Origin: Hippophae tibetana
Lineage: Eukaryota; Streptophyta; Magnoliopsida; Rosales; Elaeagnaceae
Direction of reading: 5' to 3'
Length of the DNA: 64,000 nucleotides
Assembly (NCBI GenBank): GCA_037013495.1
Contig: CM072807.1
Location: 4,943,001 to 5,007,000, forward strand
Position 1 is the first letter of the stretch, and each line of letters starts with the position of its first letter. Shown here piece after piece: positions 62,801 through 64,000 of this stretch. A program made the position numbers and the translations under genes. Below the pieces are notes generated by a model, which saw only the letters and a list, made by a program, of their open reading frames with translations, searched no databases and had not been told where the DNA came from.

Positions 62801-63367
62801 ATGAGATGCATTAGACTATTCCAATCCATCTACTCGGAATCAATGAGTTTGTGTACCAATCCCCAATACATACTTAACTAAACATTAGCAGATAGAATGT
62901 CAAAACACGATTGGACCCAAAATCAAAAGTATATTAGTTCCATAGTGCACAATTTAAACCAGATGAAAGAAGTTTGAAAAATCTTAGAGCTCTATTCTTC
63001 AAATCCAAAAATTTCCAATTGTAAAATCCATAAGATGCATAGAATTAATATAATTTAAAAAAACAATCAAATAATAGAAACGCCCAAACAGAAGGAAGCT
63101 GTTCTATCAAATTAAGGCATCCTCTCCAAACTAATAATGATAGAATCTCCACTAATATTTTCTAATATAGCACTCCATTTCACAAAGCCGAATTGCATAC
63201 ACCCTATATATAAAAAATAAAAATTAATAATAAGATCAACGGGAAGGGATAGAATGAAACAGATACCCAGGATCATGGTTGAGCATGTCACAGATTTCAA
63301 TGTTCATAGCCCAATCAGGACCAATGAGCTGGTCGCTCGTAGCTCGCTCCACCATAGAATTCACCAT
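54433..63367 (-). CDS. TOM1-like protein (TOL6/TOL9 type), VHS and GAT domains
   Basis: TOL proteins act as ubiquitin-binding gatekeepers that pass plasma-membrane cargo to the ESCRT machinery (known in Arabidopsis). Ten exons on the minus strand: 63267-63367, 62689-62767, 61956-62054, 61757-61870, 61470-61627, 60869-60950, 60315-60400, 56386-56577, 55273-55796 and 54433-55013. Phases close at 671 residues, the family length. The VHS domain (about 1-140) has [60 protein letters not shown] and [10 protein letters not shown], then [19 protein letters not shown]. The GAT domain (about 180-280) has [33 protein letters not shown] and [19 protein letters not shown]. The C-terminal half is disordered, Gln/Pro/Asn-rich, with clathrin-box-like [14 protein letters not shown], and [16 protein letters not shown] at the end. 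Intron 7 (56578-60314) carries a 3.26-kb LTR retrotransposon in the same orientation. The donor of exon 9 (TATG|GTGCAC) is weak and chosen by phase. Confidence 0.94.
56778..57119 (-). repeat. 3' LTR of the TOL-intron element
   Basis: Starts tgttgaaaattgaattctag and ends tttcctaca on the plus strand. It contains aatcatatgcctagattgat as in the other LTR and lacks the cccacacaacataaactctc insert seen there. Confidence 0.93.
57120..57132 (-). other. Polypurine tract
   Basis: gcttgaggaggag on the minus strand lies immediately before the 3' LTR. A second near-copy (gcttgcggaggag followed by TGTTAAATATTAATCC) occurs at about 57305-57335 and may mark a chimeric join. Confidence 0.8.
57378..57513 (+). 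pseudogene. Calreticulin P-domain-like fragment captured in the LTR element
   Basis: The plus-strand frame reads KPEDWDDEE (with a stop before the P), then [14 protein letters not shown], stop, PGD, stop, DDG. An upstream partial copy of DDIPK lies at 57378. Plant calreticulin carries this pattern in its Pro-rich Ca-binding P domain ([10 protein letters not shown]...YDDIPKEI.DP.AKKPEDWDD, family knowledge). It is short, has three stops and runs antisense to the element. It is therefore a gene fragment, not a gene. The match is by memory and moderate in length. Confidence 0.55.
57550..57905. repeat. 53-bp tandem repeat array, about 6.5 copies
   Basis: The core tt(g/c)aatttcct recurs at 57607, 57660, 57713, 57766, 57819 and 57872, exactly 53 bp apart, with a diverged first copy near 57550. 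Each unit carries gctcggagagtggccattga or a variant (ctcaaaaaatggtcattga), then actgagtggagcttgcag. Confidence 0.93.
59013..59290 (-). pseudogene. LRR receptor kinase fragment captured in the LTR element
   Basis: The minus-strand frame 59198-59013 reads [20 protein letters not shown], then [34 protein letters not shown]. This is the last leucine-rich repeats and capping Cys region of an LRR receptor-like kinase of the group with SFNNLTGPIP and FLNQETKSF.GN..LCG motifs. The preceding LRR ([15 protein letters not shown]) is in another frame just upstream (about 59290-59200), so the copy is frameshifted. It lies inside the non-autonomous copia element in its sense orientation. No kinase domain is present. 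Confidence 0.8.
59679..59695 (-). other. Primer binding site (tRNA-iMet)
   Basis: TGGTATCAGAGCTTTAG on the minus strand directly follows the 5' LTR end, the canonical position and sequence for plant copia elements. Confidence 0.92.
59696..60036 (-). repeat. 5' LTR of the TOL-intron element
   Basis: Starts tgttaaaaattgaattccag on the plus strand and ends tttcctaca. It contains a (TA)n run at 59849-59878. It aligns with the copy at 56778 along nearly its whole length. Confidence 0.93.
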
Positions 63368-64000
63368 TTATGCTCCACTACGAGAGAAAAAGGATAAGCC
63401 AATCCGAATACCACACCCGATTCAACCGTCTTACTTTCCTGGAAAGATATAGAATAACTCCGGCGACGATACGGAGCACTCCAGCGACTTTAATGTCGAA
63501 AGCTTCGTCGCTCTAAACGTTCCTTTCTTTGTGTGATCACTGAGTTGTTTTTCTGTTTGAATAACGATTTTGACATTGTTTCCGGTATTTTTGCTTTACT
63601 TTTACCCGGCTATTATTTTAGGAAAAGTATAATAAGATCGACGGTTCCGTTCCGACTATATTATTTTTCTGTTATATGTGGGCCACAAACTCCCTCTTGG
63701 CCACTTCCCTCGGTCCTTCTCTAAATTATTTATAAAAAAAAAAAAGATAAGTGGGCACCAAAGACAATAAATTTAAATTTTAGAAATTAAAATGTTTTAT
63801 TTTAATAAAATTTAAAGATTAACGTATCTAAAAATATAAATTTAAGGATTTTTTTAAACATAATTTCTTAAACATTTAAAATATGAGTAATAAATTATAC
63901 CAACTAAAAATTTAAAAATCAAAATATTTTAAAAATATAAAATTATAAATTATTTTAATATCAAATTTTCGATCAGTGATTATAAAACCACACGTTACTA
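63368..64000 (-). promoter_or_regulatory. Upstream region of the TOL gene
   Basis: It contains the probable leader (G/C-richer, about 63370-63500, with ggaaagat and cggcgac stretches) and then increasingly AT-rich sequence to the window edge. No TATA box was singled out and no other gene was seen. Confidence 0.4.

Overview
The window looks like nuclear DNA of a core eudicot. It is very AT-rich, the genes are split by GT-AG introns, and the recognisable proteins are plant-specific or plant-type: tocopherol cyclase, a GT43 xylan synthase subunit, EMBRYONIC FLOWER 1, a TOM1-like (TOL) VHS/GAT protein and a plastid-type alpha/beta hydrolase. Plant retrotransposons, hAT elements and tRNA-derived repeats lie between them. 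I cannot name the species from sequence alone.

Layout. 0-2 kb: first four coding exons of VTE1 (minus), running off the left edge. 2.6-3.0 kb: a small hydrophobic membrane-protein ORF (minus). 4.8-6.8 kb: a complete three-exon GT43 gene of the IRX9H type (minus). 6.8-15 kb: very AT-rich intergenic DNA with an approximately 2.5 kb hAT-like element and relatives. 15-19.5 kb: a decayed Ty1/copia element, followed by a broken U-box/ARM (PUB) gene remnant. 20.5-24.6 kb: AT-rich DNA with tandem repeats. 24.9-30.2 kb: EMF1 (minus, seven coding exons). 31.5-42 kb: intergenic DNA with a TRIM-like element, microsatellites and an approximately 680-bp tandem duplication. 42.2-44.6 kb: a Ty3/gypsy pol fragment (minus). 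44.9-48.9 kb: a 13-exon alpha/beta hydrolase (plus). 49.3-51.0 kb: a PEX4 (peroxisomal E2) pseudogene fragment (minus) with SINE-like and hAT-like insertions in its intron. 51.4-53.2 kb: a MITE and a hAT element with the start of a transposase gene. 54.4-63.4 kb: a ten-exon TOL gene (minus), whose largest intron holds a complete but non-autonomous LTR retrotransposon.

The five intact or partial host genes work in unrelated processes (vitamin E synthesis, xylan synthesis, Polycomb silencing, a hydrolase, ubiquitin-cargo sorting). Nothing suggests a cluster or operon-like system. I reconstructed splice junctions by hand. In every gene given exon coordinates the codon phases close, with one ambiguous junction in EMF1.

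The most unusual items are: (1) an internal tandem triplication of a 75-bp phase-0 exon in EMF1; (2) the LTR element in the TOL intron, with perfect 5-bp target duplication, primer site and polypurine tract, which carries what look like calreticulin and LRR receptor kinase gene fragments plus a 53-bp tandem array; (3) an IRX9H-like GT43 enzyme whose expected DDD metal-binding motif reads DEE; (4) a copia element whose YVDD box lies in a small inverted segment. I did not find a wholly new type of biological system.
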